DNA of 64,000 nt. Origin: Rhizobium sp. 9140 (GTDB lineage Bacteria; Pseudomonadota; Alphaproteobacteria; Rhizobiales; Rhizobiaceae). The position numbers were made by a program, and so were the translations under genes. Below, in pieces: positions 1-8,732 of the stretch. The stretch is taken from NCBI RefSeq assembly GCF_900067135.1, contig NZ_FJUR01000002.1, forward strand, positions 434,001 through 498,000. The letters run 5' to 3'. The first letter of the stretch is position 1. Each line of letters starts with the position of its first letter. The notes beneath the pieces are model-generated. The model searched no databases, had not been told where the DNA came from, and was given only the letters and a program-made list of their open reading frames with translations.

Positions 1-589
1 TGCAGCCATCGACCTTCGCCGCTTCCACCGGCTCCTGCGGCATGGCGAGAAGCCCTGCGAGGATGAGGATGGCGAAGACGGAGGTGGAGGACCAGACTTC
101 GGCAACGACGATGGCAAACAGCGCGAGGTTGCCGTCGATCAGCCACGGGATCGCCTGATCCGTAAGCCCTAGCGATTGCAGCGCGTTGTTCACGAGGCCG
201 ACATTGTCGTTGAACATGAACTTGAACTGGAAGCCGACGAGAACCGGCGAAAACATCATCGGAAACATCATCATCGTGCGCAGCGCCCGCTTGCCCCGCG
301 TCGCCTTGTTGACGAGCAGCGCCAGACCGAGGCCGAGCAGCATTTCGAGGTTGAGCGCGATGGTGAGCAGGACGATCGTGCGCAGAAAGGCCGACCAGAA
401 GACCCAGTCGGTCAGAATACGTTCATAATTGCGAAAGCCGGCCCAGACCCAGAGCGACGCCGGACGCGTGAGGCGAAAGGGTGTGAAGCTCGAATAGAGC
501 GACAGAAGCAGCGGCAGCAGCACCACGGCCGCCAGCACGACGAGCGCCGGCAGCAGCAGAAGAACCGGTGTTGAGATTTTTCGAAACAT
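1..589 (-). CDS. Sugar ABC transporter permease (MalF/UgpA type), partial
   Basis: Inner-membrane permease of a carbohydrate ABC importer; its 3' end lies beyond the left edge. The visible 196 residues start MFRKISTPVLLLLPALVVL, a first membrane helix. Further helices follow, and the piece ends in an EPVEAAKVDG stretch, the EAA-type loop that contacts the ATPase in family-1 sugar transporters. It lies downstream of, and on the same strand as, the binding-protein gene at 743-2062, so the two form one operon. The remaining permease and ATPase are expected further left. Sugar specificity cannot be read from the sequence. Confidence 0.88.
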   Translation of the reverse strand, partial: MFRKISTPVLLLLPALVVLAAVVLLPLLLSLYSSFTPFRLTRPASLWVWAGFRNYERILTDWVFWSAFLRTIVLLTIALNLEMLLGLGLALLVNKATRGKRALRTMMMFPMMFSPVLVGFQFKFMFNDNVGLVNNALQSLGLTDQAIPWLIDGNLALFAIVVAEVWSSTSVFAILILAGLLAMPQEPVEAAKVDGC

Positions 590-698
590 GCTGTGGCACC
601 TGATGGCCAGCGTCAAAAGCGCGTGGCCGATCGAGAACGGAGGCCCCCGAAGACCGTATGAGCCCGAAGACGGTATGGAGACGGCGGCTGGCCGCCGG

Positions 699-732
699 GT
701 CTTCGCCCGCAAGTGACGTTGCGGGCGAAGAC
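699..732 (-). terminator. Strong intergenic hairpin between binding protein and permease
   Basis: A perfect 14-bp inverted repeat: GTCTTCGCCCGCAA (699-712), loop GTGACG, then its exact complement (719-732). It sits 10 bp past the stop of the binding-protein gene and about 110 bp before the permease start. There is no following T-run, so it looks more like a partial terminator or 3' mRNA-stabilising element, of the kind that raises binding-protein mRNA over permease mRNA, than a full stop. Just downstream at 646-680 is an imperfect 17-bp tandem repeat (CCCGAAGAC, C or G, GTATG). Confidence 0.7.
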
Positions 733-742
733 GGAGAGGGCG

Positions 743-2062
743 TCAGAGCGCGCCGGCGTCCTTCAGGATAGTGGTCGCCTTTTCGGCGGCGGCGTCCAGC
801 GCTTCCTTCGAGGTCTTGTCGCCGAGGATGGCGGCCTGAAGCTCGGGATAAACCGTGTTCGAGATCTCGATCCATTCCGGCGTCTGCGGTACGGCGAAGG
901 CGCCCTTCGCGGTTTCCTGGAAGGTGCTCAGCACCTCTTTCTTGTAGGGGTCGGAAGCGGCCTGCTGGATGTCCCATTCCCAAACGGCGGTGCGGGTCGG
1001 CAGTGTGCCGTTTGCAGCCTCTAGCTTCTGCGAATCCTCATTGGTCAGGAACCAGACGAGCGAGGCAGCGGCCTCTTTGTTGGCGCAGGCTTCCGTGATC
1101 GAGAAGCCGTGGTGACCGGACCAGCCCGTGCGCTTGCCGGAAGAACCCTTGGGGGCCACGGTCACGCCGACATTGCCGGCGACCTTGGACGACTTCGGAT
1201 CGTTGAAATAGGTCGCCCATCCCGGCCAATCGAGATTGAGCGCGACGGTGCCGGAGGCAAAGCCGGCACCAAGCTCGTCCCAGAGATAATTGGTCGTGCC
1301 GGCGGGAACGGCTTTCGCCTTGTAGAGATTGACGAACCAGTCGAGCGCACGGACGCCGGCGTCCGAATTGAAGGCGGGCTTGCCCTCTTCATCGAGGTAA
1401 GCTCCGCCTTCGGCGATCAGCATCTCGTAGAAGCGACCATTGATCGCCTCTTCCTTACCCGCGAACTGTGTACCGTAGAAATTCGGCGGGGCGGCGAAGA
1501 ACTGCGCCTGGTCCGACACCTGGCTCCACGTATCCGGCGGCGCGAGGTCGTAGCCGTACTTTTCCTTGAACGCCGCCTTCTTCGCGTCGTCGCTGTAGAG
1601 GCTCTTCTGGTAATAGAGCGCCGACACGTCGAACTGCGCGCGCGGCAGCATCACCAGCTTGTCGTCGATGGTGGAGGCCTTGATGACGGTGTCGACATAT
1701 TCCCCGACAATCTCCTTCGGCACCAGCGTGTTCAGGTCGACATAGAGATCGGGATATTGCGGGGCGAAGGACGAATGGTTCGAGCCGACGCACCAGGAAA
1801 TCGAGCCCGAGGCGATGTCCGACTTAATCTCCTTGTCGAGCTCGAAATGGTTCTTCTTGGAGAGCACGTTGACCTTGGCCCCCGTTGCCTTCTCCCATTC
1901 CGCGATCCGCGCATAGAGCGGCTCGTATTGCTGACCACCGATCAGCTTGGCGTCGATCGTGACACCTTCGAATTTGCCCATCAGTTCGGCCGCACCGGCT
2001 GTGCCGTGCGCCAGAACGAATGCCACGACGCCGGATGCGGCGCCACACAGCAGCTTGTTCAT
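743..2062 (-). CDS. Extracellular sugar-binding protein, family 1 ABC importer
   Basis: Periplasmic solute-binding protein that would deliver a sugar or glycoside to the permease at 1-589. I start it at the ATG giving MNKLLCGAASGVVAFVLAHG, a typical Sec signal peptide ending near AGA; GGAGGAGGG lies just upstream. The longer in-frame start would spoil the signal peptide. The mature 420-residue part has the family-1 layout: a start resembling GVTIDAKLIGG, mid-protein aromatic residues, and a C-terminal region with LVWFLTNEDSQ. It is divergent from the IclR gene at 2228, its probable regulator. Function is confident; ligand unknown. Confidence 0.9.
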   Translation of the reverse strand: MNKLLCGAASGVVAFVLAHGTAGAAELMGKFEGVTIDAKLIGGQQYEPLYARIAEWEKATGAKVNVLSKKNHFELDKEIKSDIASGSISWCVGSNHSSFAPQYPDLYVDLNTLVPKEIVGEYVDTVIKASTIDDKLVMLPRAQFDVSALYYQKSLYSDDAKKAAFKEKYGYDLAPPDTWSQVSDQAQFFAAPPNFYGTQFAGKEEAINGRFYEMLIAEGGAYLDEEGKPAFNSDAGVRALDWFVNLYKAKAVPAGTTNYLWDELGAGFASGTVALNLDWPGWATYFNDPKSSKVAGNVGVTVAPKGSSGKRTGWSGHHGFSITEACANKEAAASLVWFLTNEDSQKLEAANGTLPTRTAVWEWDIQQAASDPYKKEVLSTFQETAKGAFAVPQTPEWIEISNTVYPELQAAILGDKTSKEALDAAAEKATTILKDAGAL

Positions 2063-2127
2063 CAGATTCCCTCCTCCGAGTGCACTCCTCCTCGGGAGCA
2101 CGGTCTCTCATCTGCGAGAAACTCATT

Positions 2128-2200
2128 CATATACAAACAACATTTTCAGGCGTCGTCAAGCGTCAACTTTGCTTTGTCGGGCAATCGTTCTTCGTATATG
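2128..2200. promoter_or_regulatory. Candidate IclR operator pair
   Basis: The intergenic region between the binding-protein gene and the IclR gene carries CATATACAAA at 2128-2137 and, in inverted orientation, the near-identical CATATACGAA (complement of 2191-2200), about 53 bp apart. Spaced inverted copies between a regulator and its divergent target fit autoregulation plus control of the transporter. The assignment rests only on this symmetry and position. Confidence 0.4.
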
Positions 2201-2227
2201 GAAATGCGTATTCACAGGGGATCCCGA

Positions 2228-3025
2228 ATGTTGGACGGAGAAGACGATCGTTACCGCGCACCGGCGCTGGACAAGGGGCTCGATATTCTGGAGCTTCTGG
2301 CCGGTGTGGATGGCGGGCTGACGCAGGCGGAAATTTCCAAGAAGCTCAATCGCAGCCCGAACGAGTTCTACCGGATGCTCGACCGCCTCGTGCGGCGCGG
2401 CTACATCACCCGCATCGATGGTGACCGCTATTCGCTGACGCTCAAGCTCTTCGGCCTTGCGCAACTGCACGCGCCGACACGCCGTCTGGCGGCCTACGCG
2501 ACCCCGCTGATGCGCGACCTTGCGCAGCGGACGCGGCAGGCCAACCAACTTGCCGTGTTCGACCGCGGCTCCGCCGTCGTCATCGCCCAGCAGGAAGCAC
2601 CGGATTACTGGGGCATTTCCATCCGTGTCGGCTCGCATATCAGCCTGTTCGACACCGGCTCCGGCCACGTCCTCCTCGCCTTCCGCCCGCCCGAGGAGCG
2701 GGAGATGATGATCTCGGAACACGTCAAGAGCCGGAAGGACATCGAACTGACGCCGGAGTTCTACGCGCGCCTCGACGAGATCCGCGCCCGCGGCTACGAA
2801 ATGATGGCGAGCGCCCAGACGGCCGGCGTATTCAACCTCTCGGCGCCGATTCTCGGTCCGGACCGTCGCGGAATTGCGGCCCTCACCGTGCCTTACATCA
2901 GCCTCGTCAACGCGCCATCTGCGCCCGATATCTCGACAACGATCTCCCTGCTTCAAAAGACCGCCGAGCAGCTTTCGCTTCTCGCCGGCTCCGACGTCCA
3001 GCACGACAACCCGGCGGAGCTATGA
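2228..3025 (+). CDS. IclR-family transcriptional regulator
   Basis: DNA-binding regulator, 265 residues. The N-terminal winged helix-turn-helix covers about residues 8-70 (ALDKGLDILELLA, then LTQAEISKKLNRSPNEFYRM and a wing around GYITRIDGDRY). The C-terminal effector-binding domain follows, with GSAVVIAQQE and SLFDTGSGHVLLAF as family landmarks. I chose the ATG at 2228 because AGGGGAT precedes it; in-frame ATGs at 2198 and 2204 would add up to 10 residues. It is divergent from the sugar binding-protein gene and directly upstream of the amidohydrolase at 3121, so both are likely targets. Effector unknown. Confidence 0.9.
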   Translation: MLDGEDDRYRAPALDKGLDILELLAGVDGGLTQAEISKKLNRSPNEFYRMLDRLVRRGYITRIDGDRYSLTLKLFGLAQLHAPTRRLAAYATPLMRDLAQRTRQANQLAVFDRGSAVVIAQQEAPDYWGISIRVGSHISLFDTGSGHVLLAFRPPEEREMMISEHVKSRKDIELTPEFYARLDEIRARGYEMMASAQTAGVFNLSAPILGPDRRGIAALTVPYISLVNAPSAPDISTTISLLQKTAEQLSLLAGSDVQHDNPAEL

Positions 3026-3120
3026 GGCTCCGTCAGTCCGCGAACCGGTACATTCTTATTTGAAACCTCTGCTTCCCTGTGAGAGTGTCCAATTCGGCGC
3101 ATGACGCGGGAGGAGCACGC

Positions 3121-3975
3121 ATGATCATCGACACCCATCTTCACCTGATCGACAAGACGGCCCTCACCTATCCGTGGCTTGCCTCCGTCCCGGCGCTCGA
3201 TCGGGACTACCTCTACGAGACCTATCGCCAGGAGGCCCTGCGCTGCGGCATTGCCGCAAGCCTGCACATGGAGGTCGATGTCGCGGCCGAGGAGATCGAG
3301 GCCGAAACGCAGCATGTGGGGCAGCTCGCAGCGCTCCCCGAGAGCCTTGTCGTCGGCGCCATCTCCGCCTGCCGGCCGGAAGACGAGAGCTTTCCCGCTA
3401 TGCTGGAGCGTCAGCGTGAAAACCCGCTGGTCAAGGGCTTTCGCCGTGTCCTCCACGTCATGCCGGACGCGCTGTCGGAAAGCGCGGTCTTTCGCGACAA
3501 CATCAAGCGCCTCGGGGGCACCGGCCTCACCTTCGATCTCTGCGTGCTGCCGCGCCAGCTGGGCCACGCGGCGGCCCTTGCCGACCTCGCACCCGATGTG
3601 ACCTTCATCCTCGACCATTGCGGCGTTCCCGATATCAAGGCAGGCGATATCTCGCTCTGGCGGGACGAGCTGAAGGATGTCGCACGTCGGCCGAATGTGG
3701 TCTGCAAGATGTCCGGGCTCGTCGCCTATACCGATCCCCACAGCTGGAGCGTGGACACGATCCGCCCCTATGCGGAAACCGCCATCCTGCAATTTGGATG
3801 GGACAGGGTCGTGTGGGGCAGCGACTGGCCCGTCTGCACGCTCGCCGGCAGCCTCTCGACCTGGGTCGCCGCCACGCATGCGCTGCTCGCAGGCAGCAGC
3901 GATGCCGAGCGCCACGCGCTGCTGGCCGGCAATGCGCTGAAGCTCTGGAGCCTCGATCTTCCCACTGGAACTTGA
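3121..3975 (+). CDS. Amidohydrolase-family lactonase (fuconolactonase-like)
   Basis: TIM-barrel hydrolase of the amidohydrolase-2 group, 284 residues, which contains L-fuconolactonase and related sugar-lactone hydrolases. Landmarks are DTHLHLID at the N-terminus (metal-binding HxH strand), LDHCGVPDIKAG in the middle and WGSDWPVC near residue 235 (conserved Asp on the last strand). The ATG at 3121 follows GGAGG. No signal peptide, so cytoplasmic. With the nearby lactonase and sugar transporters it probably opens a sugar-derived lactone. It could act on another substrate, since the family also includes decarboxylases. Confidence 0.8.
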   Translation: MIIDTHLHLIDKTALTYPWLASVPALDRDYLYETYRQEALRCGIAASLHMEVDVAAEEIEAETQHVGQLAALPESLVVGAISACRPEDESFPAMLERQRENPLVKGFRRVLHVMPDALSESAVFRDNIKRLGGTGLTFDLCVLPRQLGHAAALADLAPDVTFILDHCGVPDIKAGDISLWRDELKDVARRPNVVCKMSGLVAYTDPHSWSVDTIRPYAETAILQFGWDRVVWGSDWPVCTLAGSLSTWVAATHALLAGSSDAERHALLAGNALKLWSLDLPTGT

Positions 3976-3984
3976 GGGATCGCC

Positions 3985-5004
3985 TCAGATCGTCATGCTG
4001 ACATGCCGCTCCCGGCCATAGATCGAGACGAGCAGGATGATGACGGCGCCGAGCGATGCCTGTACGGCGGCCGGCTGGAAGCCAAGGCCGATCAGCAGCG
4101 TGTTGATCTCAGTGAGAACCAGCACGCCGGCAATCGTGCCGAGATAGCTGCCGCGCCCGCCGACCAGCGCCGCGCCACCGACCACGACCGCGGCAATCGT
4201 CTGGAACAGATAGGGCTGGCCAACATCGCCATAGGCCGAGCCGGTGAAGCCGAGGAGCAGGATGCCCGTGACGGCGGCGAACAGGGCGCTGAGCGAGAAT
4301 GTCAGCATCCACATGCGCACGGGGTCGATCAGCGCGAGAGAGGCTGCGCCGAGATTGCTGCCGAGGGCATAGAGACGCCGCCCGTAGGGTGTGCGGGCGA
4401 GAACGAGCACGATGAGCGTTGCGAGCACCGCGAGTGCCGGCACCACCCAGGGAAAGGGCAGCGGCCCCGCCGAACCGCCGATGGAAACGAAAGCGGAGAC
4501 GTAGGGTGGCGCGGAACCGGACGGAAACCCCTTCGTCCAAAGCAGGACGGCCCCCTGTACGATCATGCCGATCCCCAAGGTTACGATGAGCGGATGGATA
4601 TCGAGCCGCCGCGAGATGTAGCCGTTCAGCGCGCCGATCAGCATTGCGACCACGACGACGAACAGGCAGACGAGCGCGAAATTCCACCTGTCGCCATAGA
4701 GCTGTGCGGCAACCACGTTAGCGAAACCGATGATGAACGGAATAGACAGATCGATTCCGCCGAGGATGACGACGAGCGTCTGCCCGATGGAGGCAACGGC
4801 GAGGAGAGCGGCGATAACCAGCAGAGCGCGGATGGCAAACGGCGAGGAATAGCCCGGAATGACGAGCGTGCCGACAAGATGCAGCACGCCCGCAATGAAG
4901 AAAGCCATGAGGATTCGGCCGTTCGTGCCGGCAAGGCCCGAGCGGATGCGGAGGGCGAGGCCCGGCCTTGCCTGTTCCGGGCGACCTGTTTCGATGGCAG
5001 CCAT
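3985..5004 (-). CDS. Ribose-type ABC transporter permease (RbsC family)
   Basis: Inner-membrane permease of 339 residues with about eight to ten hydrophobic helices. The RbsC hallmark is present as SIGQTLVVILGGIDLSIPF, together with GTIAGVLVLTEINTLL near the C-terminus. It lies one base downstream of the second permease gene (5006-5965) in the same operon. Two different RbsC-type genes in tandem imply a heterodimeric channel, driven by the split ATPase at 5962-7435. It ends 9 bp from the convergent amidohydrolase stop, with no terminator visible there. Confidence 0.9.
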   Translation of the reverse strand: MAAIETGRPEQARPGLALRIRSGLAGTNGRILMAFFIAGVLHLVGTLVIPGYSSPFAIRALLVIAALLAVASIGQTLVVILGGIDLSIPFIIGFANVVAAQLYGDRWNFALVCLFVVVVAMLIGALNGYISRRLDIHPLIVTLGIGMIVQGAVLLWTKGFPSGSAPPYVSAFVSIGGSAGPLPFPWVVPALAVLATLIVLVLARTPYGRRLYALGSNLGAASLALIDPVRMWMLTFSLSALFAAVTGILLLGFTGSAYGDVGQPYLFQTIAAVVVGGAALVGGRGSYLGTIAGVLVLTEINTLLIGLGFQPAAVQASLGAVIILLVSIYGRERHVSMTI

Positions 5005-5005
5005 G

Positions 5006-5965
5006 TCAGACCTCCCGGCCGCGGGCCGCCCGTTCCTGCACGGCCGTCAGAATGACGGCGGCAACGAGGATGGCGCCATAGGCGATTTGCAGAACGTACG
5101 TGGAAACGTTGAAGGCGGTGAGCACGCTTTGCAGCAGGAAGATGTCGATCGCGCCGATGGAGGCGCCGATGAGCCCGCCGCGACCCCCGGCAAGGCTGAC
5201 GCCGCCGAGCGCGACGGCCGCAATCGAGATCAGCGTATAAGCCTGTCCGATGTTCGGGTCGGCCGAGCCGATCAGGGCTGTCAACATCAGGCCCGCCACG
5301 GCGGCGAAGACGCCCGTGATGACATAGGCGATGAAGCGGACGCGGGTGACATCGACGCCGGCGGTATAGGCTGCGCGGTCGTCGCTGCCGATCGCCATCA
5401 GTTGATCGTAATAGGGCAGCCGGCGGATGGTCCACCAGGCGGCGAAGAGGGCGATCAGTGGCAGGGCCGACCAGGGGCCGGCCAGCGCCTTCAGCCAGCC
5501 CGGCGCCGGCCCGATGGGCGCGGGCAGGATGGTCAGGGTCACGCCGGTCAGCACGAGATAGGTCCCGAGCGTCGCCACGATCGGCTGGATTCGCACCAGC
5601 GTGGTCAGCGCTCCGTTGATGGCGCCGATCGCAGCGCCGATCAGGAGGGCTGCGGGAATGATGACGAGCGGCGACGAGATGCCTGCCTTCAGAAACAGAA
5701 GCTGGATGACGATGGCGTTGACGAAGCCCATCAGCGGCCCGACCGAGATATCGATGCCGCCGCGTCCCCCCAGAATGACAGGCGCGGAGGCCACCGCCGC
5801 GCCGATGAGCGGTGCTGCAAGCCCGATGAGCGACCCCCAGGCTGCCGGGTGGAAGCGTGCCGGGTTGAGGATGAGGTTGACGACGAGCAGGATGACGAGG
5901 AGCACGAACGCAAAGCCCGTATCGCGCCAGAGCCCGCCCAGTGTTCGCGGAAGCGCCTTCATCAT
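5006..5965 (-). CDS. Ribose-type ABC transporter permease (RbsC family), second subunit
   Basis: Inner-membrane permease of 319 residues, a divergent paralogue of its neighbour. The conserved RbsC segment reads APVILGGRGGIDISVGPLMG near residue 65, and GVSLAGGRGGLIGASIGAID occurs near residue 250. Its first ATG overlaps the upstream ATPase stop by four bases (ATGA), which supports translational coupling; a second ATG lies immediately after. The two permeases probably pair to form the translocation channel. Confidence 0.9.
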   Translation of the reverse strand: MMKALPRTLGGLWRDTGFAFVLLVILLVVNLILNPARFHPAAWGSLIGLAAPLIGAAVASAPVILGGRGGIDISVGPLMGFVNAIVIQLLFLKAGISSPLVIIPAALLIGAAIGAINGALTTLVRIQPIVATLGTYLVLTGVTLTILPAPIGPAPGWLKALAGPWSALPLIALFAAWWTIRRLPYYDQLMAIGSDDRAAYTAGVDVTRVRFIAYVITGVFAAVAGLMLTALIGSADPNIGQAYTLISIAAVALGGVSLAGGRGGLIGASIGAIDIFLLQSVLTAFNVSTYVLQIAYGAILVAAVILTAVQERAARGREV

Positions 5966-6705
5966 GCCGCGCGTCCGAACATGGCGGCGATGACGGCATC
6001 GGTGGTCATGGCAGGCCCCTGCAGGTTGGCGACGATATCATGGTCGCGAAAAACGAGAACGCGATGGCACAAAAGCAGGATCTCCTCGATCTCGCTGGAC
6101 AGAACGACCAGCGCCATGCCGTCCCGAGCAAGATCGCGAAAGACGTCATAGAGCACATGGCGGGTGGCGACATCGACGCCGCGGGTGGGGTCGTTGAGCA
6201 GCAGCACATCCGGCTTCAACGCCAGGGCACGCGCCAGCAGCACCTTCTGCTGGTTGCCGCCCGACAGCGTGGTGATCGCCGCATCCGGCCGCGGTGCGGC
6301 GATGAACAGCCGGTCGCGATAGACCTCGTAGCGCCGCGCGCGCTGGCCGGCGCTGATGAAGCCGAAGCGGGCATCCTCCGACACCGTGGAAATGGCGAAG
6401 TTGTCGAGGACGGACTGGGTGGGGAAGATGCCTGTCGCCCGCCGGTCGCGCGGGAGATAGGCGACATGGGCGGCGACGGCCTTGCGGAAATCCGTAATCC
6501 GCGTCTCGGTGCCACCCCGCTCCAGGGACACGGATCCGGCGAGCGGCTTCTGCAGGCCGGCGAGCGTTTCGAGAAATTGCTCCTGTCCATGCCCGTCGAG
6601 GCCGGCAAGGCCGACGATCTCGCCGGAGCGGATCTCCTCGATGATCGGGGTCGCGCCGCGCCGGATCACGAGGTCACGGGCATGAAGGCGTGCGGGATCA
6701 GACAT
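5962..6705 (-). CDS. ABC ATPase, C-terminal half of a split RbsA-type protein
   Basis: 247 residues corresponding to the second nucleotide-binding domain of RbsA/MglA ATPases. As in that half of the family, the P-loop is degenerate (GLAGLDGHGQEQF) while the signature LSGGNQQKV is intact. The Walker B position reads LLLNDPTRGVD, with Asn-Asp in place of Asp-Glu. The switch region is VVLSSEIEEI. It overlaps the first-half gene at 6698-7435 by 8 bp. RbsA is normally one protein of about 500 residues, so here the two domains must assemble from separate chains. Confidence 0.88.
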   Translation of the reverse strand: MSDPARLHARDLVIRRGATPIIEEIRSGEIVGLAGLDGHGQEQFLETLAGLQKPLAGSVSLERGGTETRITDFRKAVAAHVAYLPRDRRATGIFPTQSVLDNFAISTVSEDARFGFISAGQRARRYEVYRDRLFIAAPRPDAAITTLSGGNQQKVLLARALALKPDVLLLNDPTRGVDVATRHVLYDVFRDLARDGMALVVLSSEIEEILLLCHRVLVFRDHDIVANLQGPAMTTDAVIAAMFGRAA

Positions 6706-7435
6706 GCAGTAACGCCTCGGCCGTTTGTGGCGCCATGGCTTTCAGCAGCTCCGCAGGCGTCGAGAGCCCGCGCTCCTCGGTCGTCACGACCTTGCCGCTG
6801 CGCAGGATGGAGATCCTGTCGGAAAGGCTCATCACCTCATCCATACGGTGGGTGATGAAGAGAAGCAGCGAGCCTTCCGCCGCCAGCTGGCGCATCAGGG
6901 AGAAGACGGACTCGCGGTCGGCATAATCGAGCGCGGCCGTCACTTCATCGAGAATAAGAACACGCGGGCGACGAACGACCGCACGCGCCAGAACGATCAA
7001 CTGCTGTGCCGCAAGCGGCAGAGCGCCGGCTTTGACATCGAGCGGGACCGGCGTGACGGCAAAGCGGGCCAGCGCATCTGCCGCCGTCTGCCGCCGCTGG
7101 TCGCGCGGGACGTTCCGGTGCACGAGCCCGTCGAGCCCAAGCAGGATATTGTCCTCCACGCTCCTGTCCGGCGCGATCAGCACTTCCTGGAACACGGTGG
7201 CAAAACCGGCGGCTTGGAAATCCGCAGGCCTCCGCCCCAAAAACGGCGTCCCGTCCAGCAGCATCGTACCCCCATCCGGCTGAACGATGCCGGACAGCAA
7301 TTTCACCAGCGTGCTCTTGCCGGAGCCGTTCTCACCGAGGATCGTGTGGATGGTGCCGGCACGGAACGCGATGCTGGCGCCGGCAAGAGCCACCGTCTCA
7401 CCGTAGCGTTTTGACAGAGTGTTGATTTCGAGCAT
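6698..7435 (-). CDS. ABC ATPase, N-terminal half of a split RbsA-type protein
   Basis: 245 residues corresponding to the first nucleotide-binding domain of RbsA. Walker A is GENGSGKST, the Q-loop is ATVFQEVL, Walker B is VLILDEVTAALD and the switch histidine is in FITHRMDEV. The signature position reads LPLAAQQLIVLARAV, so the LSxGQ sequence that closes the partner ATP site is lost. I start at the ATG giving MLEINTLSKRYG, the usual domain start; a GTG at 7468 would add 11 residues. It pairs with the C-terminal-half gene and with the permeases downstream. Confidence 0.87.
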   Translation of the reverse strand: MLEINTLSKRYGETVALAGASIAFRAGTIHTILGENGSGKSTLVKLLSGIVQPDGGTMLLDGTPFLGRRPADFQAAGFATVFQEVLIAPDRSVEDNILLGLDGLVHRNVPRDQRRQTAADALARFAVTPVPLDVKAGALPLAAQQLIVLARAVVRRPRVLILDEVTAALDYADRESVFSLMRQLAAEGSLLLFITHRMDEVMSLSDRISILRSGKVVTTEERGLSTPAELLKAMAPQTAEALLHV

Positions 7436-7501
7436 CGTACCGTCCGCCTGTGGCGGCGGGCCGTCCACCTGGAACGCGCCCGCCTCTCCCTCATATTATC
7501 G

Positions 7502-8692
7502 CTACTTCGCGCACGCATCGGGCGTGGACGCATAGTCCCAGCCGGGCGTGGGCTTGGCGCCGGTGAAGTAGGCGTCGAGCAGCGGTTCCGGCATCGGATC
7601 CTGCGGCGGAACCGGGAAGACGGACACGGAGTCCGGCATCATGCAGTCCTTGTACCAGTTCGGCAGATCGGCATTGTGGATGGCCGGGATCGGAATCATC
7701 AGCGTGTTCAGCTTCGGCTTCTGTCCATCCAGCATGCGCGCGCCGACGCGAAACAGCGTCTGCGCCGTCCAATGCGGCAGGAGCGCGTGGCCCTCGAAGC
7801 GGAACTTGTCCGGATTGGCCTTCCAGTAGCCAAGTGCATCGCCGGTCAGTGAACCCGTGATCAGCGGCGCAGGGCGGCCGGCTTCGGCAAAGGCTTCGGC
7901 CACGACGCGGCTTTCGCTGCCTGTGGTCCAGACCGCATCGATCGGCGCCGGATTGGTGGCGATTGCCTGAAAGACGACCGTCTTCGTGACGTTGGCCGTC
8001 CAGTTGCCGTTGACGTTGCGGGCAACCCTGAGCTTGGTGTTTTCGGCAAGCGCCTTGTCGCCGCCCTGCCGTTCCTGCACCACGATCGGATGGCCAGCAA
8101 TACCTTCGACCAGGAGAACGCTGCCGCCATCCGGCAGAGCCTTGCCGACCGCGCTCATCATGTCGTAGCCCCAGCGCGCATAGTTGGAGTCGACATTGAT
8201 CGCGTTCGGGCTGGTGACGGAACCGGCAGCCGTCACGAAGGGAATGCCGGCTTTCGCAGCCGCGTCGATGGCATCGTCCAGCGCCGTCGCCGAGCCGGGG
8301 ATGGAGGTGATGATCGAGCAGCCCTTGTCCACGAAGGCTCGGATCTGGTTGATCTGCTGGCTGACGTCGTTGTTGCTGTCGGACACTTCGAAGCTGGCTA
8401 CGGTCCCGTTCGCGATCAGCCCTTCCACCAGCCGCTGCAACTCCTTCGTCACGGTCACCCGCCACGGGTTGCCCTGATAGGATTCCGAATGGCACCATTT
8501 CCAAGGTTTTGCAGGGGCCGTGAAGCCATCCCAGGCCGACGGCAGAACCGCCTGCGGCGCGCCTTCGTACTGCGCCTTCAAAGGCTCCGGCAGACCGGCG
8601 ACGACGGTGGCGACGGCATCCTGTGCCTGCGTGGCATGCGCGGACAGCACGAGCGCTGTTGCGGCCAGAAGGCCGTTGATCCTCATTTTCAT
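7502..8692 (-). CDS. Ribose-type periplasmic substrate-binding protein
   Basis: 396-residue secreted binding protein. The start MKMRINGLLAATALVLSAHA is a clear Sec signal peptide preceded by GGAGGAGAG. The mature protein has the peripla-BP fold of RbsB-type receptors, with FEVSDSNNDVSQQINQIRAF and SIITSIPGSATALDDAIDAA covering the first lobe. It heads the ATPase and permease genes to its left and would supply their ligand. It is longer than RbsB (about 300 residues), as is common in the rhizobial cyclitol and sugar-acid binding proteins. Ligand unknown. Confidence 0.88.
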   Translation of the reverse strand: MKMRINGLLAATALVLSAHATQAQDAVATVVAGLPEPLKAQYEGAPQAVLPSAWDGFTAPAKPWKWCHSESYQGNPWRVTVTKELQRLVEGLIANGTVASFEVSDSNNDVSQQINQIRAFVDKGCSIITSIPGSATALDDAIDAAAKAGIPFVTAAGSVTSPNAINVDSNYARWGYDMMSAVGKALPDGGSVLLVEGIAGHPIVVQERQGGDKALAENTKLRVARNVNGNWTANVTKTVVFQAIATNPAPIDAVWTTGSESRVVAEAFAEAGRPAPLITGSLTGDALGYWKANPDKFRFEGHALLPHWTAQTLFRVGARMLDGQKPKLNTLMIPIPAIHNADLPNWYKDCMMPDSVSVFPVPPQDPMPEPLLDAYFTGAKPTPGWDYASTPDACAK

Positions 8693-8732
8693 CTCTCTCT
8701 CCTCCCGAATGTCCGGCTCCTCCGCCGGGATA

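Noticed and set aside
1109..2197. Long + strand open frame running into the IclR gene
   Set aside because: It is antisense to the sugar binding-protein gene and only its 3' part is the real IclR protein; composition is the arginine-rich type produced by antisense reading of GC-rich genes.
4003..6855. Several + strand open frames of 300-430 codons over the permease and ATPase genes
   Set aside because: They are reverse-strand shadows of clear transporter genes, with low-complexity Arg/Glu/Gly-rich translations and no family features.
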